A stretch of DNA of 64,000 bases from Cyclobacteriaceae bacterium. GTDB taxonomy: Bacteria; Bacteroidota; Bacteroidia; Cytophagales; Cyclobacteriaceae. Below are positions 42,425 through 50,969 of the stretch, piece by piece. The position numbers and the translations under genes are program-made. Each line of letters opens with the position of its first letter. Positions within the stretch are counted from its first letter, which is position 1. The notes below the pieces were generated by a model. The model was given only the letters and a program-made list of their open reading frames with translations. It ran no database searches and was not told the origin of the DNA. The stretch lies in NCBI GenBank assembly GCA_019638395.1, contig JAHBTX010000003.1, positions 1 through 64,000 of the forward strand, in the 5' to 3' direction.

Positions 42425-42449
42425 AAAAAAGGATCGCTTTTGGCGATCC
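42425..42449 (-). terminator. terminator after the TPR gene
   Basis: On the minus strand GGATCGC pairs with GCGATCC (42449-42431) around a five-base loop, followed by T residues (42430-42425). It is 25 bases beyond the TPR gene stop and precedes the antitoxin gene, so the latter needs its own promoter. Confidence 0.8.
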
Positions 42450-42473
42450 TTTTCCCGTGATTATGTTAAAAAC

Positions 42474-43160
42474 TTAAGAGTTCGTCTCCAACCTGGCCTT
42501 AAACTTTCTTGCATTCTGATATTCGCTTGATTCCCAGAATTCGTCAATAATAGTTTGATAGGCCGCCTTTGCTTTGTCGGCCTGGTTTAATTTTTCATAA
42601 GCCAATGCAGCTTTCATCAAATAGGTAGGCGTAAATTCTTTGTTGGGCTTATAGCCGGCTGCTTTGGTGTAGTATTTGGCTGCACTTTCAAAATTATTTT
42701 GTTCCATATAGGCATCGCCAATCAGGCTATAGGCTCTGGCTTGCACCAATAAATCATTAGCACTAAAATCTTCCAGGTGAAATATGGCTAATGGAAATTT
42801 ACCTTGTTTCAGGTAAATAACTCCCGCGTAATAATTGGCAAGATTGCCGGCCTTCGTGCCACTGTAGTCTTCTATAATTTGAAGAAACCCGAGGTTGTTT
42901 CCATCACCATTTAAGGCTTGTGCTAAACTGTCGGCTTCGAAGTAACGAATAGCCTGAAACATTTCGCCTTGAGCAAGATTATCCTGGCTGTTATTGTAAT
43001 AGCGGTATCCAAAATAACCACCAACAACCAGTATTATGGCTGCTACAATTCCAATTGCTACTTTAGGGTTATTCTCAAACCAGCCTTCAATACCAACCAG
43101 TTTTTCCTGAAGCACCTCTGCGTTTTCGAGAACGTCCTTTTTTTCTTCCTTCTTTGCCAT
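42474..43160 (-). CDS. membrane-anchored TPR protein
   Basis: The 228-residue protein begins with a charged stretch, a transmembrane helix ('VAIGIVAAIILVVGGYFGYR', about residues 34-53), and then periplasmic TPR-like pairs ('ANYYAGVIYLKQGKFPLAIF', 'AYSLIGDAYMEQNNFESAAK', 'ALAYEKLNQADKAKAAYQTI'). It resembles YfgM-type membrane-linked TPR proteins in layout, but no partner is identified. Confidence 0.8.
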   Translation of the reverse strand: MAKKEEKKDVLENAEVLQEKLVGIEGWFENNPKVAIGIVAAIILVVGGYFGYRYYNNSQDNLAQGEMFQAIRYFEADSLAQALNGDGNNLGFLQIIEDYSGTKAGNLANYYAGVIYLKQGKFPLAIFHLEDFSANDLLVQARAYSLIGDAYMEQNNFESAAKYYTKAAGYKPNKEFTPTYLMKAALAYEKLNQADKAKAAYQTIIDEFWESSEYQNARKFKARLETNS

Positions 43161-43170
43161 GATGTTATAT

Positions 43171-43214
43171 AAAAATAAAAAGTCCCGCTTCCGAATAGCT
43201 ATCGGGAGCGGGAC
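43171..43214 (-). terminator. rho-independent terminator of pdhA
   Basis: On the minus strand GTCCCGCT pairs with AGCGGGAC (43214-43182) with further inner pairs CCGA/TCGG, followed by five T residues and an AT-rich tail (43181-43171). Confidence 0.88.
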
Positions 43215-43253
43215 GCAAAACTAAGCATTCAGTGCTATTTAACAAAAGCCGGG

Positions 43254-44282
43254 TTAATCCATTATAAATGGATAGTCAGGCTCAAAATACACATCGGTAA
43301 GTGCTTCGGAGGCATCGGGGAATTTTGATTCTTCTGCAAATTTTACGCTTTCCTCTACTTGAGCAATAACCTTATCCTCAATAGCTTGCAGTTCTTTTTC
43401 TGAGGCAAGCTTTTTATCCAATATTGTTTGGCGCACTTGTTCTACCGGGTCGCGTTGCTTGTATTCTTCTACTTCTTCTTTGGTGCGGTATTTTTGCGGA
43501 TCGCTCATGGAGTGACCTTTATACCGGTAAGTGCGAAATTCCAGCAAGGTAGGGCCTTCGCCCGCGCGCGCGCGCTCAGCAGCCCGCTCAACGGCATCGT
43601 GCACTGCTTCCACGTTCATGCCATCAACTGGCTCAGATGGCATATCATATGCTTCGCCCAGTGTGTAAAGTTCATGTACGTTTGAAGTTCGCTCTACCGA
43701 GGTACCCATGGCATAGCCATTATTTTCAATAACAAATATCACCGGTAACTTCCACAACATAGCCAGGTTAAGGGCTTCGTGAAAAGCACCTTGTCTTACG
43801 GCACCATCGCCCATGTAACAAATACACAGGTTTCCGGTTTTATTGTATTTTTCTGCGAAAGCGATACCTGCTCCAAGCGGAACCTGTGCCCCTACAATGC
43901 CATGCCCTCCAATAAAATTATGCTCCTTATCAAAAATGTGCATGGAGCCGCCTTTGCCTTTGGTTATTCCGGTTTCTTTACCATACAACTCGGCCATAAT
44001 TGCATTTGGGCTTGTGCCTAATGCCAATGGATGGGCGTGGTCGCGATAGGCGGTTATGTATTTGTCGCCTTTACGAAGCGCAGAAACCGAACCGGCCGCA
44101 CAAGCTTCCTGGCCTATATATAAATGGCAGAAGCCCCGTATTTTTTGCATGCCGTAAAGCTGACCTGATTTTTCTTCGAACTTGCGCATCAACAACATGC
44201 TCTCAAACCAGAACATGTAGGTCTCTTTGGGATATGCATTCTTGTCTTTCTTAGTGCTGCTTTTAGCCTGGGCTGTTGCCAT
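43254..44282 (-). CDS. pdhA: pyruvate dehydrogenase E1 component, alpha subunit
   Basis: The ATG at 44282 ('MATAQAKSSTKKDKNAYPKE') gives 342 residues; the upstream extension of the open frame is not conserved-looking. The thiamine diphosphate motif spans 'GDGAVRQGAFHEALNLAMLW' to 'IENNGYAMGT', and the family loops 'YRDHAHPLALG', 'GKGGSMHIF' and 'EFRTYRYKGHSMSDPQKYR' are present. It works with a beta subunit not found in this window. A TTTG-N20-TATTTTCG promoter precedes it and a strong terminator follows it, so it is transcribed alone. Confidence 0.95.
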   Translation of the reverse strand: MATAQAKSSTKKDKNAYPKETYMFWFESMLLMRKFEEKSGQLYGMQKIRGFCHLYIGQEACAAGSVSALRKGDKYITAYRDHAHPLALGTSPNAIMAELYGKETGITKGKGGSMHIFDKEHNFIGGHGIVGAQVPLGAGIAFAEKYNKTGNLCICYMGDGAVRQGAFHEALNLAMLWKLPVIFVIENNGYAMGTSVERTSNVHELYTLGEAYDMPSEPVDGMNVEAVHDAVERAAERARAGEGPTLLEFRTYRYKGHSMSDPQKYRTKEEVEEYKQRDPVEQVRQTILDKKLASEKELQAIEDKVIAQVEESVKFAEESKFPDASEALTDVYFEPDYPFIMD

Positions 44283-44314
44283 AATTGCTAATTTTGATTC
44301 GTAAATGTGAGTTG

Positions 44315-44346
44315 CGAAAATACGCCACCGGGCGGCAATCGCCAAA
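44315..44346 (-). promoter_or_regulatory. pdhA promoter
   Basis: On the minus strand, TTTG (44346-44343) is followed after 20 bases by TATTTTCG (44322-44315), one mismatch from TAnnTTTG. It lies 33 bases upstream of the pdhA ATG. Confidence 0.55.
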
Positions 44347-44387
44347 TGACCGTTCGTATTTGCAAGCTATTTTATTGAATATTCGAA

Positions 44388-45503
44388 GTGTTTTTAAATA
44401 ATCTGCGCCTTTTTAATTTTAAGAATCATGCCGAAGTAAACCTGGCATTCAACTCCTCTGTGGTTTGTATTGTTGGTAGAAATGGATCGGGCAAAACAAA
44501 TGTGTTGGATGCCATCTACTACCTGTCTCTTACTAAAAGTGCCTTTAATTCTTTTGATGCTCAAAATATTAAACATGAAGAATCCGGTTTTTTTTTGAGG
44601 GGCAACTTTACAGTGCGCGAAAAACCAAAGGAAGTTGAGTGCCAAATGCAATTGGCAGGTAAAAAAACTTTACGTGAAGATGGACAGGATTATACCCGGT
44701 TTTCAGAGCATATTGGTAAATACCCGGTTGTATTAATCGCTCCGCAAGATATTGAACTGATTTGGGATGGTGCTGAACTAAGACGAAGATTTGTTGACGC
44801 GATTCTAAGCCAGGTGGACCGTGCTTATTTAGAAAACCTAATCGCCTACACACGCCAATTAAAGCAGCGGAATAGTTTGTTGAAAAATTTTTCCGATGGT
44901 GGCCAGGTAGATACTATATTATTGAGTAGTTACGATGTGAAATTGGTCGAAACCGGTGAATATATTTTTAATGCTCGTAAAAAATTTTGCGAAGAATTAG
45001 TAACGCGTGTGCAGCAACATTACAGTTATCTGGCCGCTACAGAGGCTGAACAGGCCGGAATTTCCTACAAGTCTGATCTTACCAGTTCGTTTTCGGCATT
45101 ATTGAAAAACACACTTCAACGTGATATAGCCCTGCAGCGAACTACCACTGGTATTCACCGCGATGATTTTGTATTCATGCTCAACCAATATGAATTAAGG
45201 CGCGAGGGCTCGCAAGGCCAGCAAAAATCTTTTTTGATAGCACTAAAACTGGCGGAGTTTGAAACGATTTATGCCCGACTTAATCTTAAACCAATCTTAT
45301 TGTTAGACGACATTTTTGATAAACTGGACGACCTGCGGATTCAAAGGCTTATATCAAAAGTTGCAGAAGGCTCTTTTGGGCAACTGTTTATAACCGATGC
45401 CCGCCCAGACCGTACTCAGTCCATACTTAGCCAGGCCGGCATCCGCACACAGGTATTTACATTGGAAAACGGTAACTTTACTTGCACATGGCTGGAAATT
45501 TAA
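44388..45503 (+). CDS. recF: DNA replication and repair protein RecF
   Basis: The 371-residue SMC-like ATPase loads RecA at gapped DNA. It has Walker A 'GRNGSGKT' (residues 30-37), the family block 'PQDIELIWDGAELRRRFVDA', the signature 'REGSQGQQKSFLIALKLAEF', and the Walker B 'PILLLDDIFDKLDDLRI' followed by 'FITDARPDRT'. GTG at 44388 ('MFLNNLRLFNFKNHAEVNL') is the family-consistent start. The 3' end overlaps the DUF721 gene by 16 bases, as in many Bacteroidota. Confidence 0.94.
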   Translation: MFLNNLRLFNFKNHAEVNLAFNSSVVCIVGRNGSGKTNVLDAIYYLSLTKSAFNSFDAQNIKHEESGFFLRGNFTVREKPKEVECQMQLAGKKTLREDGQDYTRFSEHIGKYPVVLIAPQDIELIWDGAELRRRFVDAILSQVDRAYLENLIAYTRQLKQRNSLLKNFSDGGQVDTILLSSYDVKLVETGEYIFNARKKFCEELVTRVQQHYSYLAATEAEQAGISYKSDLTSSFSALLKNTLQRDIALQRTTTGIHRDDFVFMLNQYELRREGSQGQQKSFLIALKLAEFETIYARLNLKPILLLDDIFDKLDDLRIQRLISKVAEGSFGQLFITDARPDRTQSILSQAGIRTQVFTLENGNFTCTWLEI

Positions 45504-45793
45504 AAAACGATGGAAATTCGGTACACATAGGGCAGGCTATACAAAAACTGCTTAAAAGTTACCACCTCAAATCGAAGTTTGATGAAACCAATCTGATTGC
45601 TTCGTGGGAGCGCCTTGTGGGAAAAGTGTTGGCCAAGCACACTAAAAAGCTCCATATCAGAAATAAAGTGCTCTTTGTTGAGCTAGACAGCCCCTCGTTG
45701 AAAAACGACCTGGTGTTACACAAATCTAAAATACTTGAAATTTTTAAGGCCGAATTTGGTGCCGACCTCCTAACCGATATAGTGGTTATGTAG
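45488..45793 (+). CDS. DUF721 (DciA-like) protein
   Basis: The ATG at 45488 gives 101 residues; a TTG six bases upstream is possible. It has a DUF721 core: 'IGQAIQKLLKSYHLKSKFDE' and 'ASWERLVGKVLAKHTKKLHI' then 'KVLFVELDSPSLKNDLVLHK'. DciA-type DUF721 proteins assist loading of the replicative helicase. Overlap with recF supports a link to replication and repair. The short length, without the extra C-terminal region, is common in Bacteroidota. Confidence 0.85.
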   Translation: MAGNLKNDGNSVHIGQAIQKLLKSYHLKSKFDETNLIASWERLVGKVLAKHTKKLHIRNKVLFVELDSPSLKNDLVLHKSKILEIFKAEFGADLLTDIVVM

Positions 45794-45837
45794 CGTACGG
45801 ATTCGTTAAACAAAACCCAATAATATAAAAGCAGGTG

Positions 45838-45868
45838 TTTGGCCAAACCGAAAAACCGTATAATTTTG
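45838..45868 (+). promoter_or_regulatory. promoter of the tRNA-Tyr/Gly/Thr (tuf) transcript
   Basis: TTTG (45838-45841), 19 bases, then TAATTTTG (45861-45868): an excellent match to the Bacteroidota housekeeping promoter TTTG-N19-TAnnTTTG. It lies 90 bases before the first tRNA. Confidence 0.75.
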
Positions 45869-45957
45869 CACTCCTAATTTTTTAGCGCAAGCAAAAGTTA
45901 GCAGTGGGAGAGCTATTTTGACGGTCTCCGATGTTCATTTAAAGTAAAAAAACAAAC

Positions 45958-46043
45958 GGGGAGATACTCAAGCGGCCAACGAGGACAGACTGTAAATCTG
46001 TTGACTTATGTCTTCACAGGTTCGAATCCTGTTCTCCCCACCA
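45958..46043 (+). tRNA. tRNA-Tyr (anticodon GTA)
   Basis: The acceptor GGGGAGA (45958-45964) pairs with TCTCCCC (46033-46039); the anticodon loop contains GTA; the variable arm is long, as expected for class II tRNA-Tyr; the T-arm GGTTCGAATCC is present, and CCA is encoded at the end. Confidence 0.95.
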
Positions 46044-46082
46044 ATTAATTTTGAATTTGAATTTTCAAATTCGGAATTAAAT

Positions 46083-46155
46083 GCGGGAGTAGCTCAGTTG
46101 GTAGAGCGATAGCCTTCCAAGCTATAGGTCGCGGGTTCGAGCCTCGTCTCCCGCT
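46083..46155 (+). tRNA. tRNA-Gly (anticodon TCC)
   Basis: The acceptor GCGGGAG pairs with CTCCCGC (46148-46154). The anticodon stem ATAGC/GCTAT encloses CTTCCAA, giving TCC. The T-loop GGTTCGAGCC is present. No CCA is encoded. Confidence 0.95.
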
Positions 46156-46161
46156 CAACCG

Positions 46162-46201
46162 GAGTTCAAAATTTAAATTCAATAATTTAGATTTTGAACT
46201 C
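46162..46201. repeat. perfect 11-bp inverted repeat between tRNA genes
   Basis: GAGTTCAAAAT (46162-46172) and ATTTTGAACTC (46191-46201) fill the spacer between tRNA-Gly and tRNA-Thr. The preceding tRNA spacer (about 46050-46080) holds a related GAATTTG/CAAATTC hairpin. They may be RNA processing structures. Confidence 0.6.
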
Positions 46202-46203
46202 AG

Positions 46204-46275
<72 letters not shown>

Positions 46276-46557
46276 CTTCACAAAATAGAACAATGAAGCT
46301 CTAAAAAATTAGGAGCTTGATGTAAAGAGTTGCAGGCGGCATCTCTGGAATTTAGATATTGAATATTGAATTTTGAATCTGTTTACCGGTGCGTAGCGAA
46401 CACCAAAAAAGCAATAACAGATTTAAGCAGCCATGTAAATGGCAATTCCTATCCGAAAGGCTTAAAATGTTTAGGGTGTCTCCGATAAGGAGAATAAGGG
46501 CTTAGTAACTTTTATTTAACTATTATACACTTTAAACTTTAACTGGGATTTTCAAAC
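46276..46557 (+). other. tRNA-Thr to tuf leader region
   Basis: This 282-base stretch holds no gene. It is AT-rich, with degenerate TTGAATATTGAA-type sequence near 46355-46378 and a short TCTCC/GGAGA hairpin near 46480. No TAnnTTTG promoter was found, so tuf may be read from the tRNA promoter. Confidence 0.4.
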
Positions 46558-47745
46558 ATGGCAAAAGAAACATTTGACCGCTCCAAACCGCACGTTAACA
46601 TTGGTACCATTGGTCACGTTGACCACGGCAAAACCACTTTAACGGCTGCAATTACAAAAGTATTGGCTACTAAAGGTCTCGCTGCCGAGCGCGACTTCTC
46701 GTCAATCGACAACGCTCCTGAAGAAAAAGAGCGTGGTATCACTATCAACACCTCTCACGTAGAGTATCAGACTGAAAACCGTCACTATGCACACGTTGAC
46801 TGTCCGGGTCACGCTGACTATGTAAAAAACATGGTTACGGGTGCTGCCCAGATGGACGGTGCTATCCTTGTAGTAGCAGCTACGGATGGCCCTATGCCAC
46901 AAACACGCGAGCACATCCTGCTTTCTCGCCAGGTTGGTGTACCGAGACTGGTTGTGTTTATGAATAAAGTTGACTTGGTGGACGACCCGGAATTGTTAGA
47001 CCTTGTTGAAATGGAAGTACGCGAGTTACTTTCAGCTTACGATTTCCCTGGCGATGAAATTCCGATTATCCGTGGTTCTGCCTTGGGTGGTTTGAATGGC
47101 GATGCCAAGTGGGTTGGGAAAATTGAAGAATTGATGAAGGCTGTGGATGAATACATTCCACTTCCGGTGCGTTTGATCGATAAAGACTTCCTTATGCCTG
47201 TTGAAGACGTATTCTCCATTACAGGTCGTGGTACTGTAGCTACCGGTCGTATCGAGCGTGGTATTATCAAAACTGGCGATCCGGTTCAGATTTTGGGTAT
47301 GGGTGCAGAAAACCTTACTTCTACCATTACCGGAGTAGAAATGTTCCGTAAAATTCTTGACAGAGGTGAGGCTGGTGATAACGTAGGTTTATTGTTACGT
47401 GGTATTGAAAAGGACCAGATCGCCCGCGGTATGGTAATTTGCAAACCAGGTACTGTAACACCTCACGCTAAATTCAAGGCCGAAGTTTATGTGCTTTCTA
47501 AAGAAGAAGGTGGCCGTCATACACCATTCTTTAACAAATACCGTCCGCAGTTCTACTTCCGCACTACGGATGTAACGGGCGAGTGTAAACTTCCTGCCGG
47601 TATCGAAATGGTTATGCCTGGCGATAACGTTACTATCGAAGTTGAACTGATCAATAAGATTGCGATGGAGAAAGGTCTTCGTTTCGCTATCCGCGAAGGT
47701 GGCCGTACGGTAGGTTCTGGTCAGGTTACTGAGATTTTAGACTAA
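46558..47745 (+). CDS. tuf: translation elongation factor Tu
   Basis: The 395-residue GTPase delivers aminoacyl-tRNA to the ribosome. It has G1 'GHVDHGKT' (19-26), switch I '[16 protein letters not shown]', G3 '[12 protein letters not shown]', G4 'MNKVDLVD' and G5 'GSALGG', and the full three-domain length. The C-terminal '[20 protein letters not shown]' is canonical. It follows the tRNA-Tyr/Gly/Thr cluster and ends in its own terminator, which separates it from the two unusual genes before tRNA-Trp. Confidence 0.98.
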   Translation: MAKETFDRSKPHVNIGTIGHVDHGKTTLTAAITKVLATKGLAAERDFSSIDNAPEEKERGITINTSHVEYQTENRHYAHVDCPGHADYVKNMVTGAAQMDGAILVVAATDGPMPQTREHILLSRQVGVPRLVVFMNKVDLVDDPELLDLVEMEVRELLSAYDFPGDEIPIIRGSALGGLNGDAKWVGKIEELMKAVDEYIPLPVRLIDKDFLMPVEDVFSITGRGTVATGRIERGIIKTGDPVQILGMGAENLTSTITGVEMFRKILDRGEAGDNVGLLLRGIEKDQIARGMVICKPGTVTPHAKFKAEVYVLSKEEGGRHTPFFNKYRPQFYFRTTDVTGECKLPAGIEMVMPGDNVTIEVELINKIAMEKGLRFAIREGGRTVGSGQVTEILD

Positions 47746-47770
47746 GAAGTAATTTCTACAATTAAAATAA

Positions 47771-47806
47771 AATCGCTGCTCGTAAATGGGCAGCGATTTT
47801 TGTTTT
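47771..47806 (+). terminator. rho-independent terminator of tuf
   Basis: AATCGCTGC (47771-47779) pairs with GCAGCGATT (47790-47798), followed by a T-rich run. Confidence 0.88.
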
Positions 47807-47845
47807 TGAGAGATTTCAATGTTCATGTAAAGTTTTATGTGTGTT

Positions 47846-47876
47846 TTTGATTTTTTATGGGGGGGGGGTAATAGTT
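47846..47876 (+). promoter_or_regulatory. candidate phase-variable promoter containing a G10 tract
   Basis: Ten G residues (47859-47868) lie between TTTG (47846-47849) and TAATAGTT (47869-47876). The spacing is 19 bases, exactly as in the three canonical promoters of this window, although the -7 box matches only partly. The lipoprotein gene starts 34 bases downstream. Length change in the G tract would alter the spacing. Confidence 0.45.
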
Positions 47877-47910
47877 AAATTCACCAATCACAATAACTAA
47901 ACCCATACTT

Positions 47911-48933
47911 ATGAAAAACTCTAAAATTCAACTGTTACATCGCATTTTGATGTTGTCACTTTTGATCAGTAGCTGTTCGAATGAATTTGATTCGGGAGTT
48001 AACGTTGAAGATCAAAAGATTTTCATTCTTGGAGAAGATGTATTTGTAAACAAGGGGATGGTAAATTTCACATCAATTAACTCTTACAGAGACCTAATTG
48101 AAAATTCGGACTTTTCGAAAAAGGCAATAATCGTAAAAAGTATTGATGGGGTTCAGAACTATTCTTCCATGAAGAATCAATATTTTAAGTCAAAGATATC
48201 GAGTAATTCGAGAAGACTACATTCTTCAGAGGAAGAAATGGTCATTTCAAATGATTTTTTTACTACGCTTTTAAATGCTGAGGGTATGTTGACTATTGGA
48301 GAATATATAATCAAGATAAACTTAGGCGAGGGTATTTGCTTGGTTTTGCCCAAAGAACATGAAGATCAAATAGATGACCTGAAGGCAGAGAATACAAGCA
48401 ACGAGAATATTTTAGTTTTTTAAGTTTCAGACGATGTTTTGGATATGCTAGAAGCCGGAAGTTCAGGCACTATTAATGGAAGAACTTCTTTATTTTGTGG
48501 CGATAGGAGAGCAGATGGTAAGGAAAAGATTAAAGACGAAGAATACAGCGATGATACAGCAGAAGTTGACTATCAGGTGAAGGCTAAGCACGTTTATCAA
48601 GAAGCCGCAGTATATTTCTCCTTACTCACGGAGCTAAAACATATGAGCCGATTTCAATCGGCTGGTTCATTAACTCCTTGGGCACAGTCATCAACTGAAA
48701 TTTATGTTGAATATTACTTTAAATGGAAACAAAGATGCAGAGACGGAAATACTGAGGATCGTGGTTCTAAAGAAACCCTATGGGATAATAAATTGAACCA
48801 TAGGCCTTATGAGCGTACAAGAGGTTTGGCAAGGATTCAGATAGAGTCGAGGTATATCTATTTACAAAGAAATGTGAATACAGGTGGAGTAGATAAACAA
48901 CTTTCGATACCGACAATAATAGATGGTTATTGA
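47911..48933 (+). pseudogene. lipoprotein interrupted by an in-frame stop codon
   Basis: The gene encodes a signal peptide with lipobox-like 'LLISSC' (Cys near residue 22) and a 170-residue first part ending '...ENTSNENILVF', then TAA (48421-48423). The same frame continues without further stops for another 170 codons ('VSDDVLDMLEAGSSGTINGR' onwards, to 'SIPTIIDGY'). Nothing restarts translation at the break except an ATG 18 bases later. The second part looks like the missing C-terminal domain of the same protein, so the likely explanation is a nonsense mutation (for example TCA to TAA), or readthrough. I do not recognise the family with confidence. It follows a G10 tract and a terminator, and precedes a barrel protein gene. 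Confidence 0.7.
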
Positions 48934-48955
48934 GTAGAAGCAGATAAGTTATACA

Positions 48956-50404
48956 ATGATGAAATGGGTTATCATTTTGTTTCTGAATTTAATTTTTGGC
49001 CTGCTTGCAAATGGTCAAAGCAAAGTAAGCTTTGAAATTTCGGGAGGCCCTGCAAAAAATTGGATCCAAACATCTAATGCGCTTAGCTCGCTTAACAGTA
49101 AAATTGAAGCTGCTTCTCCCATTCAGTTTAACTTCAGTTTAAATAGTCTTTTCAGAACTTCGTCTCGGTGGCAGGTAGTCGCTGAGACGGAGTTTGCAAA
49201 AACTCCTTTCAATGTTATTGTTTATAGCCAAACCTCTACCGGGCTTACAACCGCCACTTCCGTAAAAAAGGTAAATCTTACTAATCTTAGACTAGGTACT
49301 CGATATGAGTTGAACAAGGATAGGGTAAGTTATTATGTACAACCTGCAATTGGTTTTGTAATTAGTTCAAATAGAAATAAAACGGATTCAGATTCAACCT
49401 CAGATCGGATAAGCATTGTACAAAGCATCAACCCGGTAGGATTTATTGCAAAGGCAGAAGCAGGAGTAAAAGTTTTTGCCGGAGAAAAAAATTATGTCCT
49501 TTTAGGGATCAGGCATCAGTTTGGTTTATCTCGCTTAGATAACCGCACTTTTAAGTTAAACACGGGTATGCCATTCGATCGGATTTCCATCACAAGCTCT
49601 GCTAGTTACAGTAGCTTGTTTCTTAGCTTGGGATTTACAGCCACAAAACCGCGAAAGAAAACAATTAACCGTGCCGATAATGAAAGAAAAAGTATTAGAA
49701 GTGGATTATTAGATATAAACGGGACATATGGATTTTTACAAGGCGGTTTAAGATTAAGAGAGATAGGCTTTCAATTTCCGAGCATTGCTCACTTGGGTTT
49801 TACTAATCTCTCTATAGGTCATAAAGTAAACAACTTTTATGGCGAATTGGGATTTGGGATCGTGAATATCAATTCAATATATCAGATCGATCATGATGGA
49901 CACGAAGCATTCATTTTGCACAGAGAACCCTCCACCATTCGATACATACCTGCAACTTTAAAATATTCTATTCCTATTTCAAGGCGGACAAAAAGTAGGG
50001 TTGGATTTTCTGCAACGGCCAATTACATTTTTTCTGGAGATTACTATTCGGGGGGTGGTGGCTCTGAAACTGGAAGTCGTACCATAAACGGGGTTACTTA
50101 TTCATTCACAGGCGACTATCAGGTTGAATCAGGCCTACAGCCGAGGAAGACCTTCTTTAATGCGGGGATTTATGCAGAAAGAGATGTTCTAAATGTGGGT
50201 TTTATAAATTTTAAGTTGTCAACCAACTTCGGTAGTGATGTACATCGCAGAATCAGGGCAAACTATAACATAGCCGGGGTTCAGTATTCAGTAACTTCGG
50301 AATCCCGACTTAACGGATTTTTTGCCGAATTTGGATTCCGAATGCCTTTTTCAGTAGTAAGCAAACGACAAAAGAAAGTTCAAAAATTGATATCTGAATT
50401 TTGA
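48956..50404 (+). CDS. outer-membrane beta-barrel protein
   Basis: The 482-residue protein has a signal peptide ('MKWVIILFLNLIFGLLANGQ') and repeated amphipathic strands ('LRLGTRYELNKDRVSYYVQP', 'NYVLLGIRHQFGLSRL', 'SSLFLSLGFTAT', 'LRLREIGFQFPSIAHLG', 'NGFFAEFGFRMPFSVV'). The middle linker 'KPRKKTINRADNERKSIRSG' divides two barrel-like halves of similar length, so it may hold two barrels or one large one. Start ATG 48956 or 48959. It follows the interrupted lipoprotein gene by 22 bases, and the two probably belong together. Both are absent from the usual tuf-trpT arrangement, so they look inserted. Confidence 0.7.
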   Translation: MMKWVIILFLNLIFGLLANGQSKVSFEISGGPAKNWIQTSNALSSLNSKIEAASPIQFNFSLNSLFRTSSRWQVVAETEFAKTPFNVIVYSQTSTGLTTATSVKKVNLTNLRLGTRYELNKDRVSYYVQPAIGFVISSNRNKTDSDSTSDRISIVQSINPVGFIAKAEAGVKVFAGEKNYVLLGIRHQFGLSRLDNRTFKLNTGMPFDRISITSSASYSSLFLSLGFTATKPRKKTINRADNERKSIRSGLLDINGTYGFLQGGLRLREIGFQFPSIAHLGFTNLSIGHKVNNFYGELGFGIVNINSIYQIDHDGHEAFILHREPSTIRYIPATLKYSIPISRRTKSRVGFSATANYIFSGDYYSGGGGSETGSRTINGVTYSFTGDYQVESGLQPRKTFFNAGIYAERDVLNVGFINFKLSTNFGSDVHRRIRANYNIAGVQYSVTSESRLNGFFAEFGFRMPFSVVSKRQKKVQKLISEF

Positions 50405-50524
50405 TCTGTACCATCGCCTTTTACATACCGGCTGTTCTAAGCGGGATTAATTCCTTAAGTTTAGGCTGTTAATAACCTGATAATCAGTATAAAAACTAAT
50501 ACTTTATTTTTCTCCTCGATCACT

Positions 50525-50555
50525 TTTGTTTTCTTTTACCCTTCTTCTACCTTTG
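50525..50555 (+). promoter_or_regulatory. promoter of tRNA-Trp-secE-nusG-rplKAJL-rpoBC
   Basis: TTTG (50525-50528), 19 bases, then TACCTTTG (50548-50555): canonical. The bases from the -7 box onwards, TACCTTTGCAGTCCTT, are identical to those of the rpsL promoter. Confidence 0.78.
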
Positions 50556-50608
50556 CAGTCCTTTTGAATTGGCGGTCTGGCTACAGCCTTTAGCGAAAGG
50601 TCTCGTAA

Positions 50609-50679
50609 ACGGGTGTAGTTCAAGGGTAGAATAGCGGTCTCCAAAACCGTTGATGGGAGTTCGAATCTCTCCACCCGTG
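50609..50679 (+). tRNA. tRNA-Trp (anticodon CCA)
   Basis: The acceptor ACGGGTG (50609-50615) pairs with CACCCGT (50672-50678). The anticodon arm GCGGT-CTCCAAA-ACCGT gives CCA, and the T-arm GAGTTCGAATCTC is present. It sits between tuf and secE as in many Bacteroidota. Confidence 0.93.
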
Positions 50680-50766
50680 CAAATAAGGGCAGGAGGGAAA
50701 ATTAAAAGGTTTTAAGCCACGGTCTTAAAACCAGAAAAGCAGGAAACCGTGAAAAAATTAAAATGG

Positions 50767-50958
50767 ATGGAAAAAGTTAAGAACTATATTCTGGAGTCCA
50801 TTGACGAAATCCGCAATAAGGTTTCGTGGCCAAAATTCAATGAATTGCAAAGCAGCGCCATTTTGGTGTTGGTTGCCTCGTTGATTTTTGCGGTAATAAT
50901 TGGTGTTATCGACCTCGGGTTCAATAATGCTTTGTCTTGGTTTTATCGCGAATTCTAA
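50767..50958 (+). CDS. secE: preprotein translocase subunit SecE
   Basis: ATG at 50767 gives a 63-residue protein, usual for Bacteroidota SecE; a GTG 18 bases upstream is possible. The SecE block 'ESIDEIRNKVSWPKFNEL' is followed by a single membrane helix 'SAILVLVASLIFAVIIGVID'. It clamps SecY in the protein-conducting channel. nusG follows after 11 bases. Confidence 0.92.
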   Translation: MEKVKNYILESIDEIRNKVSWPKFNELQSSAILVLVASLIFAVIIGVIDLGFNNALSWFYREF

Positions 50959-50969
50959 TCGGAGAACCC

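Noticed and set aside
43559-43575. Alternating CG run as a regulatory Z-DNA element
   Set aside because: It encodes an Arg/Ala-rich helix of pdhA in frame and is explained by codon choice.
47857-47871. Tiny ORF starting ATG and reading through the G tract (MGGG-stop)
   Set aside because: Changing the tract by one or two bases does not open a long frame or fuse it to the lipoprotein gene, so translation-level switching is unlikely.
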